Shown here piece after piece: positions 1-8,216 of a stretch of 64,000 bases of DNA; within the stretch, counting starts at the first letter, position 1, and every line of letters begins with the position of its first letter. Made by a program: the position numbers and the translations under genes. The DNA is from an uncultured Chloroflexus sp. GTDB taxonomy: Bacteria > Chloroflexota > Chloroflexia > Chloroflexales > Chloroflexaceae. The DNA is taken from assembly GCF_937951745.1 (NCBI RefSeq), contig NZ_CALFBQ010000007.1:62001-126000 (forward strand). The letters run 5' to 3'. A model generated the notes under the pieces. It saw only the letters and a list, made by a program, of their open reading frames with translations. It searched no databases and had not been told where the DNA came from.

Positions 1-38
1 ACTCAGTAGATGGCGTTTCACCCTTCCGTTTCATGATC

Positions 39-62
39 AGGGGCGACAAGTCTGTCGCCCCT
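39..62 (-). terminator. Hairpin downstream of the DICT-STAS gene
   Basis: A perfect 10-bp inverted repeat with a 4-nt loop (AGGGGCGACA / TGTCGCCCCT) begins 3 bp beyond the stop codon of the minus-strand gene that ends at 65. No clear T-run follows on the minus strand, so termination strength is uncertain. Confidence 0.5.
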
Positions 63-64
63 TC

Positions 65-1162
65 CTACACTTCACCAGATGTCGTGCCACTCTTCCGTTT
101 GCGGCAAATTTCAAGCCCCAGTACCCCAAGCGCTGCCTCTATCCCTTCCCGAAGGTTGTTCTTGGTGGTGACGTCGGCGAGATCAATGCCAAGATTGACC
201 ATCGTCTGCGCCACTGATGCATGAATGCCGGTAAGGATGATCTGTGCTCCAAGCAGGCGGGCAGCACGGATCGCTTGCAGTAGGTAATTTGTGACTGCTG
301 TGTCAACAATTGGCACGCCGGTAATGTCGATAATCGCAACATCAGCCGCTTGCTCGGCAATGCCGGTCAGGAGCTGTTCCATTATTCGTTGAGCACGTTG
401 TGAGTCAATACTGCCAATGAGGGGTAAGAGAAGAACGCCTTTAAGCAGTGGTATTACTGGCACTCCTAGTTGCGCGATGGTTTCTTCTAATGTGCGTTGC
501 CGTTCGTTGAGCTGCTGTAGCTCAATCAGTAGTTGACGCTGCTGATTGTAGCGCCGTTGCATGTGTTCCATTAGCGCACCTACAATTTGGGTGAGGTAGG
601 GGCCTTGCGGCGAGCGAGGTGGAAAGTTCTGCCGTGCTTGGCGGAGTTCGGCTGCTCGATCAGGTCGATAACGTTCAACGGTCGTCATCAGTATATCGAT
701 AACTTTCTCAACAACTTCCGGCTGGAACGTAAGAATGGTTTCAAATGTGCGATCACCTTCGTTATCCACCGCTAGTTGATTGTCAAGCCCACAAAGAACT
801 GCACAAAAATATTCAGTTAACACGAGAACAAACCATTCTTGTCTGAGCGGATCACTTGGTTCGAGGGTGACGGCGATATGTTTTTCTTCGGGTATGGGTG
901 GAGTGCCACCGGCAAAAATGCAGATTGAACTGGCAATGTGGGCTAATTCAAGGTAGCGTTGTGTTTCTTTCCGCCAGTGGCTGCTCTCTTGAAATCCGGT
1001 GAAGATGACGCTTGGTAATTTGTTGCGTAGCACACAGTCTTCTAAGGTGTGACTAAGATCAACTAACGTCGTTTTCGTTGCTGTGAACGGTGGGACATCT
1101 GGCGCTATCGCTTCTTGAATAATACGGTAGAGAGAGGGTAGTCTAGTTGATGCATTGCTCAT
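65..1162 (-). CDS. DICT-STAS sensory/regulatory protein (365 aa)
   Basis: Likely cytoplasmic signalling protein. The N-terminal ~170 residues resemble the DICT sensory domain (motifs FTGFQESSHW and, further on, LTEYFCAVLCGLDN). A coiled-coil stretch (about 200-230, rich in Q, E, L, R) leads into a C-terminal STAS domain (about 235-345, VIPLLKGVLLLPLIGSID and ADVAIIDITGVPIVDT), as in RsbR-type antagonists. The STAS phosphoacceptor position carries a Thr in the region VDTAVTNYLL. The start at 1162 has AGGAG seven bases upstream. It stands alone, with 281 bp before the next gene in which I saw no convincing promoter. The assigned role (partner-switching or stressosome-like signalling) is inferred from domains only. 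Confidence 0.8.
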   Translation of the reverse strand: MSNASTRLPSLYRIIQEAIAPDVPPFTATKTTLVDLSHTLEDCVLRNKLPSVIFTGFQESSHWRKETQRYLELAHIASSICIFAGGTPPIPEEKHIAVTLEPSDPLRQEWFVLVLTEYFCAVLCGLDNQLAVDNEGDRTFETILTFQPEVVEKVIDILMTTVERYRPDRAAELRQARQNFPPRSPQGPYLTQIVGALMEHMQRRYNQQRQLLIELQQLNERQRTLEETIAQLGVPVIPLLKGVLLLPLIGSIDSQRAQRIMEQLLTGIAEQAADVAIIDITGVPIVDTAVTNYLLQAIRAARLLGAQIILTGIHASVAQTMVNLGIDLADVTTKNNLREGIEAALGVLGLEICRKRKSGTTSGEV

Positions 1163-1443
1163 TCTACTGCTCCTACGTAGTCTTTTTTATTTTTGTGTGG
1201 GTTAAACAGTACCATGTTCTCTCTCAGTCTGCTAACAAGTATGATTGTGTTTCGTTAGAGCAATGACCTTTATTCGTCCGATAAGTAGTTGTTGGTAACC
1301 CTAACGCATGGGTAAAGGGATAACCGTTTGGATCACGGCTACTATCACAAAGTGCGAGCCGATACTTGTCCGATCATCCGAGCGCAGATGCTCTATGCTT
1401 GCTTGTTCAGGTTTTGGTGTGGCGAGTCAGGGGTGTTCTGATC

Positions 1444-2193
1444 TTACTCAGCATACTTCTCGCTGATATACACCACCCGCGGCGCATCATCTGTTGCCGG
1501 CGTCCATTGCGGGGTGAGGCGCATAACCAAACGTAATCCACCGGCAGCGAGTGCTGCGGCGATCTGAGCGTCACTCCATGGCCGTTCGCAGTGGGTCTCT
1601 TCCCCGCGCCACCACCGCTCCCCGCGCCGCTGAAACCAGACGAACCGGCCATACGCACGTTGCTGGTGCTCATCGAAGTGCAGTCGGTTGACAACGAGCA
1701 GATCGCGCCCGTCGAAGAGCACCTGATCGTATTCATGCCACGTGCGAAAACCGGCGAGGGTGTTGAGGTCGAAGATGAATTGCCCACCGGGACGCAGCAA
1801 TCGGCCTACTGCCCGGCAGACCTTGGCTAGATCATCATCATCGGTGAGATGGTTAAGGCTGTCAAAGAGGCTGGTGCAGAGGTCGAAACTGCCCGGCGGC
1901 AACCGCGGGTCGTCCGGCAATGCGCGGATGTCAGCCTCGATCCATTCGATCGCCAACCTGCGCTGGTGTGCCTGCTCGCGGGCGATGGCCAGCATAGCCG
2001 GTGAACTGTCAACTCCCACGACTGTTGCGCCGGCAGCCGCCAGCACTAACGCCGCTGCGCCGGTGCCACAGGCGAGATCAAGCGTGCGCTGCGGCAGCAC
2101 CGGCAGGTGGGCAAGGATGATCTGCGCCAGCGCCGTGCCAAAAGCGGCTTGCCCGGCGGCATGGTAGATCGGGGCGTAATCGTGGTAGATCAT
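1444..2193 (-). CDS. Class I SAM-dependent methyltransferase (249 aa)
   Basis: Rossmann-fold methyltransferase. Motif I reads LDLACGTGAAALVLAAAG, followed by the acidic residue of motif II in VVGVDSS, then EADIRALP and the SFDLCTSLFDSLNHL motif typical of the UbiE/Methyltransf_25 group. The substrate cannot be read from the sequence. I start at 2193 (MIYHDYAP) because an AGAGAGG ribosome-binding site lies just upstream; an in-frame GTG at 2214 is the alternative. It lies 30 bp downstream of the ABC-F gene on the same strand and could be co-transcribed with it. Confidence 0.8.
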   Translation of the reverse strand: MIYHDYAPIYHAAGQAAFGTALAQIILAHLPVLPQRTLDLACGTGAAALVLAAAGATVVGVDSSPAMLAIAREQAHQRRLAIEWIEADIRALPDDPRLPPGSFDLCTSLFDSLNHLTDDDDLAKVCRAVGRLLRPGGQFIFDLNTLAGFRTWHEYDQVLFDGRDLLVVNRLHFDEHQQRAYGRFVWFQRRGERWWRGEETHCERPWSDAQIAAALAAGGLRLVMRLTPQWTPATDDAPRVVYISEKYAE

Positions 2194-2223
2194 AGACCTC
2201 TCTGAGCGGTTCACCCTTCCTGC

Positions 2224-4122
2224 TCACGCCGCTAGTTGCTCCCATTGGGCGTATTTTTCCGCCAGCAACCGTTCGAGTTCGGCGTACTGCGCTCCTAGCG
2301 CCGTTAGCCGGGATACGTCTCGCGCTTGACTGGCCGCGTCGAGTTCGCTGCTCAGGCGAGCAAGGTCTTGTTCAAGCGCGGTCACTTCGGCTTCTAAAGC
2401 GGCTAGCCGGCGCTGCTTGGCCCGCTCGGTGTCGTCGGGTCGGGCCGGTTTGGCCGGCGCGGCCTTCGGCTCGGCGGTTTTAGGCGCTGGTGTAGGCGGC
2501 GCGGCGCTCTGGGCGGCCATATACTCGCTGTAGTTGCCGGCGAACTGCTTGATCCGGCCTTGCTCGACAATCCACAACTTATCGGCCAGTGTGTCGATAA
2601 AGTAGCGGTCGTGCGAGACAAACAAGATCGAACCGGTGTACTCTTTCAACACCGCTTCGAGCGCCTCGCGCGCATCAATATCGAGGTGGTTGGTCGGCTC
2701 ATCGAGCAAGAGCAGATTACCCGGCAGCAGCGTCAGTTGGGCCAGTGCCACTCGCGATCGCTCGCCGCCGCTGAGGTCGGCGATGCGCTTGAACACATCG
2801 TCGCCGGTAAAGAGAAAACGGGCAAGCAGGTTGCGCGCCGGCCCCTCACCAAGACTTGGCGCTACCCGCAGCACCTCTTCCAGCACGGTATTGTTCCATT
2901 CCAGCACGTCATGGCCTTGCGCGTAGTAACCCACCCGCACTTCGTGGCCAAAGCGGGCCACGCCTTGCAGCGGCGGCAATTGCCCGATTAGCGTGCGGAG
3001 CAGGGTGGTCTTGCCGCAGCCGTTTGGTCCGAGCAACCCGACCCGCTCGCCGCGCCGGATGGTCAAGTCATCGGCCCGCAACAGCGGCTTGCCGTCGCCG
3101 TGCGGCCCGTGATAGCCAACCACCAACCCATCGAGCCGCAAGACTAGCTCCCCCGACCGCAATTGGCTGTCGAGCGCAACGCGCAGTTTGGCCGCCTCTT
3201 TTGGACGGTCGAGCAACTGCTCGCGTTTGAGCCGCTCTAACCGTTTTTCGCGCCCTTTGGCCTCGCGTGCGCGCTGGCCGGCCTTGTAGCGCCGGATGAA
3301 CTCTTCAGTGCGGGCGATGAACGCTTGCTGGGCTTGGTACTCTTTCAGCCGCCGTTCCATCCGTTCGGCCTTGAGCGCCAAATACTTTTCATAGCTGCCG
3401 GGGTAATCCTCCAGCCGGTTAAAGCTGATCTCTAGCGTGCGTTTCGTCACCCGCTCGAGGAAGTAGCGGTCGTGCGAGACCACGATCAGGGTGCCATCCC
3501 AATTGCGCAAGAACTGTTCGAGCCATTCGAGCGCCTGCATATCGAGATGGTTGGTCGGCTCGTCGAGCAGCAGCAAATCGGGGTCGCTGAGCAGAGCGGC
3601 AGCCAGCGCGGCCCGCGTCTTTTGCCCGCCCGAAAACTGGCCCATGCGCTGGTGGAACTGTTCAGGCCGGAAGCCGAGACCGTGCAGCGTGCGTTCGATG
3701 CGATGCTCGATCTCGTAGCCGCCGGCATGCTCAAAACGAGCGCTCAGTTCGCCGTAGTGTTCCATTACTGCTTCCCAATCGGGGGCGGACGTATCGGCCA
3801 GCCGGCCCTCAAGGGCGGCCAGTTCGGCGCGCCAGTCGCGGATCTCGGCCAGCGCCGCTTCCATCTCTTGCCAGAGGGTCAGATCGTCGCTGAAGCGCGT
3901 CTCTTGGGCAAGATAGGCGACGCGGGTGCCGCGGGCAAGGCTAAGACTGCCACTATCCGGCGTCTCATAGCCGGCGATTATGCGCAGCAAGGTGCTCTTG
4001 CCGGTGCCGTTCATGCCGACAATTGCCACCTTTTCACCTCGCGCGATTTGGAAGCTGACATCGTGGAAAATCAGCTCAGCGCCGTAGTATTTGCTGAGAT
4101 TCGTTGCGTTGAGCAGAGTCAT
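2224..4122 (-). CDS. ABC-F family ATP-binding protein (632 aa)
   Basis: Soluble tandem ATPase of the ABC-F family (EttA/Uup/YdiF-like), which acts on ribosomes rather than in membrane transport. Two nucleotide-binding domains are seen: Walker A GMNGTGKST and GPNGCGKTT, signatures FSGGQKTR and LSGGERSR, and two LLLLDEPTNHLD Walker B motifs. Between them sits the charged interdomain linker (about residues 230-310, rich in K, R and E), the part that reaches the ribosomal P/E site in characterised members. The C-terminus has a proline/alanine spacer and a coiled coil (about 565-632) as in Uup. No transmembrane segments. The open frame extends 32 codons upstream but would run into the tRNA-Gly gene, so MTLLNATNL at 4122 is chosen. 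Confidence 0.9.
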   Translation of the reverse strand: MTLLNATNLSKYYGAELIFHDVSFQIARGEKVAIVGMNGTGKSTLLRIIAGYETPDSGSLSLARGTRVAYLAQETRFSDDLTLWQEMEAALAEIRDWRAELAALEGRLADTSAPDWEAVMEHYGELSARFEHAGGYEIEHRIERTLHGLGFRPEQFHQRMGQFSGGQKTRAALAAALLSDPDLLLLDEPTNHLDMQALEWLEQFLRNWDGTLIVVSHDRYFLERVTKRTLEISFNRLEDYPGSYEKYLALKAERMERRLKEYQAQQAFIARTEEFIRRYKAGQRAREAKGREKRLERLKREQLLDRPKEAAKLRVALDSQLRSGELVLRLDGLVVGYHGPHGDGKPLLRADDLTIRRGERVGLLGPNGCGKTTLLRTLIGQLPPLQGVARFGHEVRVGYYAQGHDVLEWNNTVLEEVLRVAPSLGEGPARNLLARFLFTGDDVFKRIADLSGGERSRVALAQLTLLPGNLLLLDEPTNHLDIDAREALEAVLKEYTGSILFVSHDRYFIDTLADKLWIVEQGRIKQFAGNYSEYMAAQSAAPPTPAPKTAEPKAAPAKPARPDDTERAKQRRLAALEAEVTALEQDLARLSSELDAASQARDVSRLTALGAQYAELERLLAEKYAQWEQLAA

Positions 4123-4173
4123 AGGTTTGGTTCTTACAATAGAAAAGACCAGCGCTCCGGCGCCGGTCTTGAT

Positions 4174-4249
4174 TGGAGCGGGAGACGGGATTCGAACCCG
4201 CGACCTACACCTTGGCAAGGTGTCGCTCTACCAACTGAGCCACTCCCGC
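4174..4249 (-). tRNA. tRNA-Gly (anticodon GCC)
   Basis: On the minus strand a 76-nt cloverleaf can be drawn. The 7-bp acceptor stem is GCGGGAG/CTCCCGC, the D-arm contains GGCTCAGTTGGTAGAGC, the anticodon arm contains CCTTGCCAAGG with anticodon GCC, and the T-arm is GCGGGTTCGAATCCCGT. The discriminator base is T and the CCA end is encoded. It lies directly upstream of the ABC-F gene. Confidence 0.97.
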
Positions 4250-4292
4250 ATCGCGCTTAGAGTATAGCACGATCTGCCGATTCGTGCAAGTG

Positions 4293-4301
4293 TGGTAGGA
4301 T
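4293..4301 (+). promoter_or_regulatory. Candidate extended -10 promoter
   Basis: TGGTAGGAT, an extended -10 element (TGn plus hexamer), lies 41 bp before the start at 4343. No convincing -35 box. Confidence 0.4.
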
Positions 4302-4342
4302 CGTAGAGAGGAAGCCTTGCTCATCGTTCATTGTGGAATGCT

Positions 4343-4969
4343 ATGACATCATCCCTGCGTCAACGCCTCGGTCGCCGTCTCGGCCTCACCCCGTACTATC
4401 AAGTCATTGTTGCTGAACCTGATCGGTTGCATTTACGGTCATACCCGCAGGCGAATCGCGCTGCGGCTCTTCCGCTCTTTGCCGGTGGCGGGGTATTAAT
4501 GGCCATTGCCATGGCCGCGTTACTCGCTGGCGTGTTAGCATCGCTGCAAGAGTTCGGTTTTGCCACGGCTGCCCTCAGCGCTGCTGCCGGCGGGTTGTTT
4601 GGCGGCTTGGCGATCCAACGCTTGGTGGGAGGCTACGCGATTGCCACCACCGCCAATGAAATCATGCTCGATGCCGAGACCTTCACGATTCGCCAATCCA
4701 GCCGGGTCGGGCGGCCACGGGAGCAACAGATCGATCGCACCGCGATCACGGGTTTGCGCTTGCGCCCCTACCGGATCGTCGCCGGCGGTCTGATTCGCCG
4801 TTTGCAGCCCGTGCTCGCGTTTGAGTTGCTGGTTGGCGATGAAGTGTGGATTATTGATAGCGCCGCCGTACCAGCGGCGCTGCAACCACTGGTCAATGCA
4901 ATGGTGTTAGCGTTGGGGATGCCGGTCGAGCGGGTGGCTGAAACTGTTAATACGAGCGCCAAGGTGTGA
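4343..4969 (+). CDS. Uncharacterised membrane protein (208 aa)
   Basis: I do not recognise a named family. The protein has a short basic N-terminus, a pair of hydrophobic segments (about residues 45-70 and 75-95, LFAGGGVLMAIAMAALLAGVL and a Gly/Ala-rich second helix), then a hydrophilic C-terminal half with alternating strands (ANEIMLDAETFTIRQSS, FELLVGDEVWIIDSAAV). This layout resembles membrane-anchored PH-like (bPH) proteins, but that is only a structural guess. A TTG 12 bp upstream is an alternative start. Single gene between the tRNA and the puf operon. Confidence 0.6.
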   Translation: MTSSLRQRLGRRLGLTPYYQVIVAEPDRLHLRSYPQANRAAALPLFAGGGVLMAIAMAALLAGVLASLQEFGFATAALSAAAGGLFGGLAIQRLVGGYAIATTANEIMLDAETFTIRQSSRVGRPREQQIDRTAITGLRLRPYRIVAGGLIRRLQPVLAFELLVGDEVWIIDSAAVPAALQPLVNAMVLALGMPVERVAETVNTSAKV

Positions 4970-5086
4970 AGAGATGAAAATCTAGTTGCCTTACCACGCT
5001 GAAAAAGCCCACAACGCGCAGAGGTATGGAGAGGAGTGAAGACAGCGATCCTCCCTTCGCGTTTTTGCCTCTGTCGCGCTGTCACA

Positions 5087-5124
5087 TAAAAACCCCTCAC
5101 CTGCCACACAGCAAGTGAGGGGTT
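5087..5124 (-). terminator. Rho-independent terminator of pufLM
   Basis: Inverted repeat AACCCCTCAC / GTGAGGGGTT (10 bp, 14-nt loop) followed on the minus strand by a run of five T. It lies 25 bp beyond the pufM stop codon. Confidence 0.8.
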
Positions 5125-5148
5125 GGAGGAAGGTGGGCGGTGTATAGG

Positions 5149-6063
5149 TTAGGGCAAGGGTGTTGGACCCTGCGGATAGGCAATACCAGCCTCAATACCC
5201 CACTGGAACCAGTTATTCACGAAATCGGGCATCGAGAAGAAAACGCCAAGCGCACCGGTGATACCACACAGCCACGCAAACCAGAAAGCCCACAGGTGGA
5301 TCGAGTAGGCATTGGCGTTGAAGCCCATACACCAGCGCCAGAAGAGTTGCGCCCGCTCGGTACCAGTACCGGGCGCCTGAATCTCATCCCACTCTTCGTG
5401 GGCAGCATACTTCTCGAGTGCCCAAATCGTACCGGCGTGCATTGCCAGCAAGAGTGTCGAACCGAGTAAGAAGAAGATTGAGAGCATGTGGAACGGGTTA
5501 TAGTAGAAATTGCCGTAGCGCACGCTCACGTTGTTTGTCCAATCGAGCAGAGCTTTGATCCCGTGAGCCGGCGCTTCCGACCAATCACCCATCCACATTG
5601 GGCGAATAATGTAGATCACCAGATAGAGCGCAATTGCGCCGGTGAAACCATAGGCCAGATAAGGCTTAATACCGAGCGCCTTGGCGCGGGTATAGATATG
5701 CATATACCACGCGAAAATCGACACCGTCAGGAAGAACGTAGCGATCAACCACCAACCGCCCTCATTCAGCGGCGGGAAGCTCAGGCCGTAGCGTGACGAC
5801 GGCGGATCGATCTGCAGCACGACAAAGTATTTGATAAACGCCACCGGATTATAGTTCACCTGTGCCAGCATCACTACCAGCCAAATGAAGGTGAAGATGC
5901 CGCCGGTGACATAGGCCACTGTATTCCAAAAGCCAAGGTAGAACGGGCCAAGCTGGCTATCGAAGCCGAAATTCTCGAGCAGAGGAACCTCAATCGGTTT
6001 GCCAATGCGACCGCGATCCCGGCCCAGTTCCAGATCGCCCGGCGTCATGTTGATTGTTGCCAT
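5149..6063 (-). CDS. pufM: Photosynthetic reaction centre M subunit (304 aa)
   Basis: Integral membrane subunit of the type-II (quinone) reaction centre. Five transmembrane helices are evident. The special-pair histidine is in NPFHMLSIFF, and iron-ligand histidines are in LAMHAGTIW and SIHLWAFW. The position that in purple bacteria ligates the M-side accessory bacteriochlorophyll is Leu here (IKALLDWTNN), in line with the known Chloroflexus centre, which has three bacteriochlorophylls and three bacteriopheophytins. Family members from Chloroflexus are about 306 aa. It lies 16 bp downstream of pufL and a good ribosome-binding site (GAGGAG) precedes ATG 6063. A terminator follows, so the operon here is pufLM only; Chloroflexus is known to lack an H subunit. 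Confidence 0.98.
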   Translation of the reverse strand: MATINMTPGDLELGRDRGRIGKPIEVPLLENFGFDSQLGPFYLGFWNTVAYVTGGIFTFIWLVVMLAQVNYNPVAFIKYFVVLQIDPPSSRYGLSFPPLNEGGWWLIATFFLTVSIFAWYMHIYTRAKALGIKPYLAYGFTGAIALYLVIYIIRPMWMGDWSEAPAHGIKALLDWTNNVSVRYGNFYYNPFHMLSIFFLLGSTLLLAMHAGTIWALEKYAAHEEWDEIQAPGTGTERAQLFWRWCMGFNANAYSIHLWAFWFAWLCGITGALGVFFSMPDFVNNWFQWGIEAGIAYPQGPTPLP

Positions 6064-6079
6064 ACCAATGCGCTCCTCT

Positions 6080-7015
6080 CTAGACGCCGCTCCAGAAGGG
6101 GAGGTTGTTCCAGAAATTCCAGAAACTCACCCAGTCTTGCACCGGCCAGCCTGATAGCAAGATGCAGAGATCAGCCGACAGAATGCCGCCAATGGCGAAG
6201 ATATAGCCAAGACGGTGGACACCCGACTCACCGACTGAATAGTACTGCACATCGCGGAAGAAGACGTTTTCGATGTCACCGCCTTCTGGTCCACGGTACT
6301 GTGCTGCGCTCAGGATCAGCGAGCCGTGACAAGCAAGTAACCATGTAGAGGCAAACAGACCGGTAATGCCAATCGCATGGAATGGGTTATAGAAAAAGTT
6401 GTTGTAGCGGTAGCCGAAGTTCGACACCCAGTCAAGGTGGGGCATGACGCCAAGGACGAAGCCTTCATGCCACATTCCTAACGCGATCGGCCGAATAACT
6501 TGCAGCACTAACCACGCTGAAAAGGCGACGCCGAATGCGATTGGTACATGGTAGCCCATATCGAGCTTCATGCTGATGTCAACCTGCCGCATCATCCAGC
6601 CGAAGAAGGCGATCGTAGCGAAGAGCACCGTCATCTGCCACTCAAACCCTTGCTGGCCCGGCATAGCGAAGCCGAGACCAATTTCGGCTGGCGGTGGGTC
6701 GAGTCGCCCAGCAAAGAAGTTTTGGGGGATAGAGTAGGGGCCATTTAGAATAGTGCCATTCACGTAAAAATACGTCCCAAAAATAATGCCGATCACCGAC
6801 ACAAATCCCCAGAACCCGACGTAGAACGGACCTACCCAGAAATCGAAGGGATCGTAGCGGAAGAGTGCGCTAAAGGTTGTGCGCCCTTTGATTTTGTACT
6901 CCGGCTCGATTTCCTCGATCGTGCGCCCTCCCGGTACCCGCGTCGATCGCGCACCCTCAACGACGGTGAACGAAAAATCGGGAAAGCGGGGGTCTTTCGC
7001 TTTTGCTCTGCTCAT
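6080..7015 (-). CDS. pufL: Photosynthetic reaction centre L subunit (311 aa)
   Basis: Partner of the M subunit in the reaction-centre heterodimer; it holds the active electron-transfer branch. Five membrane helices. Accessory bacteriochlorophyll ligand His in MPHLDWVSNF, special-pair His in NPFHAIGITG, iron-ligand His in LLACHGSLI. A long polar N-terminus before helix A (MSRAKAKDPRF onward) is characteristic of Chloroflexus L. The frame is open 80 codons further upstream, but those codons are unlike the family and contain the promoter, so MSRAKAK at 7015 is the start. This gives exactly the 311 aa known for C. aurantiacus. First gene of the operon. Confidence 0.98.
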   Translation of the reverse strand: MSRAKAKDPRFPDFSFTVVEGARSTRVPGGRTIEEIEPEYKIKGRTTFSALFRYDPFDFWVGPFYVGFWGFVSVIGIIFGTYFYVNGTILNGPYSIPQNFFAGRLDPPPAEIGLGFAMPGQQGFEWQMTVLFATIAFFGWMMRQVDISMKLDMGYHVPIAFGVAFSAWLVLQVIRPIALGMWHEGFVLGVMPHLDWVSNFGYRYNNFFYNPFHAIGITGLFASTWLLACHGSLILSAAQYRGPEGGDIENVFFRDVQYYSVGESGVHRLGYIFAIGGILSADLCILLSGWPVQDWVSFWNFWNNLPFWSGV

Positions 7016-7130
7016 AGCGACTCCCTCTGCTGACGGTTGGCGCGGCGACCGCCTGTCTCCATCGCGCCTGTCCACTGCCCTGACATTGACAGCGTGTAAT
7101 GATAAGCAAAATATCGCGCCCTTTTCGGCC

Positions 7131-7159
7131 AGTATAATACGCTTGACAGGCATTGTCAA
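7131..7159 (-). promoter_or_regulatory. Consensus sigma-70-type promoter of pufLM
   Basis: On the minus strand TTGACA (7159-7154) and TATACT (7136-7131) are separated by exactly 17 bp. Predicted transcription start is near 7124, about 110 nt before pufL. It is the best match to the sigma-70 consensus that I saw in the window. Confidence 0.75.
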
Positions 7160-7160
7160 G
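7142..7160. promoter_or_regulatory. Candidate operator palindrome over the puf -35 box
   Basis: CTTGACA-ggcat-TGTCAAG, a perfect 7-bp inverted repeat with 5-bp centre, covers the -35 hexamer and the start of the spacer. A repressor bound here would block polymerase. It does not match the TGT-N12-ACA site of PpsR/CrtJ from purple bacteria. Confidence 0.5.
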
Positions 7161-7265
7161 CAAGAGGTGTTGATATTTAATTTTGCATTATAAAGCCTCA
7201 AACCACGTTGCTTGCACCTTGAACATCTCTTGTTCACTTCTTGCATATAAAACAAGAGGGACTTG

Positions 7266-7274
7266 TGGTATACT
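7266..7274 (+). promoter_or_regulatory. Extended -10 promoter of the glycosyltransferase gene
   Basis: TGGTATACT, 42 bp before the start at 7317 and divergent from the puf promoter. No good -35 box. The stretch 7016-7316 holds only these two promoters and the palindrome. Confidence 0.55.
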
Positions 7275-7316
7275 GAGGGTGCGTCAGCAAGCTAAAACTG
7301 ACCGAACGGGCGTGCA

Positions 7317-8216
7317 ATGACCAGTCTTGCCGTTGTCATTCTCAACTATAACCGGGCCGATCTGCTCACTGATTGTTTGGCCTCGATCGCCGCTGCTCCC
7401 ACTCGTTGTACGTTGTCGGTATGGGTGGTTGACAATGCCTCGACCGATGACAGTGCAGCGCTCGTGCGGGAGCGGTTTCCGTGGGTGCATTTGCTTGAAA
7501 GTCCGGTCAACGGTGGCTTTTCCGCCGGCAATAATCTGGCCTTGCGCCAAATACTGGCCTTGCCCGATCCGCCGGTCTATATTCTGTTGCTGAATAACGA
7601 TACGATTGTGCCGCCGGGTGCGCTTGACGGCTTGGTTGATTATCTTGAGTACCATCCGGCGGTAGGGGCGGTAGGGCCAAAGTTGCTCTTGCCCGATGGC
7701 TCGCTCGATTTAGCCTGCCGGCGCAGCTTTCCCACCCCGGCCATCGCTTTCTACCGCCTGTTCGGTCTGTCCCGCCTCTTCCCGCGCAGTCGTCGTTTTG
7801 CCGCCTACAACATGACCTACCTCGATCCTGATGTTGAAACCGAAGTCGATTCGGTAGTGGGGGCATGCATGATGGTGCGCACAGCGGTGGTGCGCGAAGT
7901 TGGCCTGCTCGACGAGACGTTTTTTATGTATGGCGAAGATCTCGATTGGGCCTACCGGATCAAGCAGTATGGCTGGAAGATCGTCTATTATCCTGCGGTG
8001 ACGGTCTACCATTACAAGCGGGCCGCTTCCAGTCGCCGCCCGATCCCGTCGATTCGCGCCTTTTACGATGCGATGCGGCTGTTTCATCGCAAACATTACG
8101 CCGCAACTACGCCGGCGCCGCTCAATGGCCTGATCGAGCTGGGTATCACTGTAAAGGAGCTGTGGGCGCTTGGCCGCAATCTCCTCCTCCCATCCAACGC
8201 GCACCGCGTCAGTTAA
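7317..8216 (+). CDS. Glycosyltransferase family 2 (299 aa)
   Basis: GT-A fold, inverting glycosyltransferase. The nucleotide-sugar site starts VVILNYNRADLL and continues VVDNASTDDS. NGGFSAGNNLAL and LLLNNDTIVPP (the DxD-like metal site appears as NNDT) follow, then VGACMMVRTAVV and FFMYGEDLDWAYRIKQYGW, a signature of the rhamnosyltransferase-like WbbL/RfbF subgroup. No membrane segments; acts at the inner face of the membrane on lipid-linked sugars. The following sugar transferase overlaps its 3' end, so both probably build an exopolysaccharide or cell-surface glycan. The acceptor and sugar cannot be told. Confidence 0.9.
   Translation: MTSLAVVILNYNRADLLTDCLASIAAAPTRCTLSVWVVDNASTDDSAALVRERFPWVHLLESPVNGGFSAGNNLALRQILALPDPPVYILLLNNDTIVPPGALDGLVDYLEYHPAVGAVGPKLLLPDGSLDLACRRSFPTPAIAFYRLFGLSRLFPRSRRFAAYNMTYLDPDVETEVDSVVGACMMVRTAVVREVGLLDETFFMYGEDLDWAYRIKQYGWKIVYYPAVTVYHYKRAASSRRPIPSIRAFYDAMRLFHRKHYAATTPAPLNGLIELGITVKELWALGRNLLLPSNAHRVS

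Noticed and set aside
4123-4218. 32-codon N-terminal extension of the ABC-F protein
   Set aside because: It overlaps the tRNA-Gly gene on the same strand.
3472-4260. 262-aa plus-strand ORF opposite the ABC-F gene
   Set aside because: It is antisense to clear ABC motifs and is explained by high GC content.
7016-7255. 80-codon N-terminal extension of PufL
   Set aside because: It contains the promoter and palindrome and does not resemble any reaction-centre protein; the known Chloroflexus L is 311 aa.
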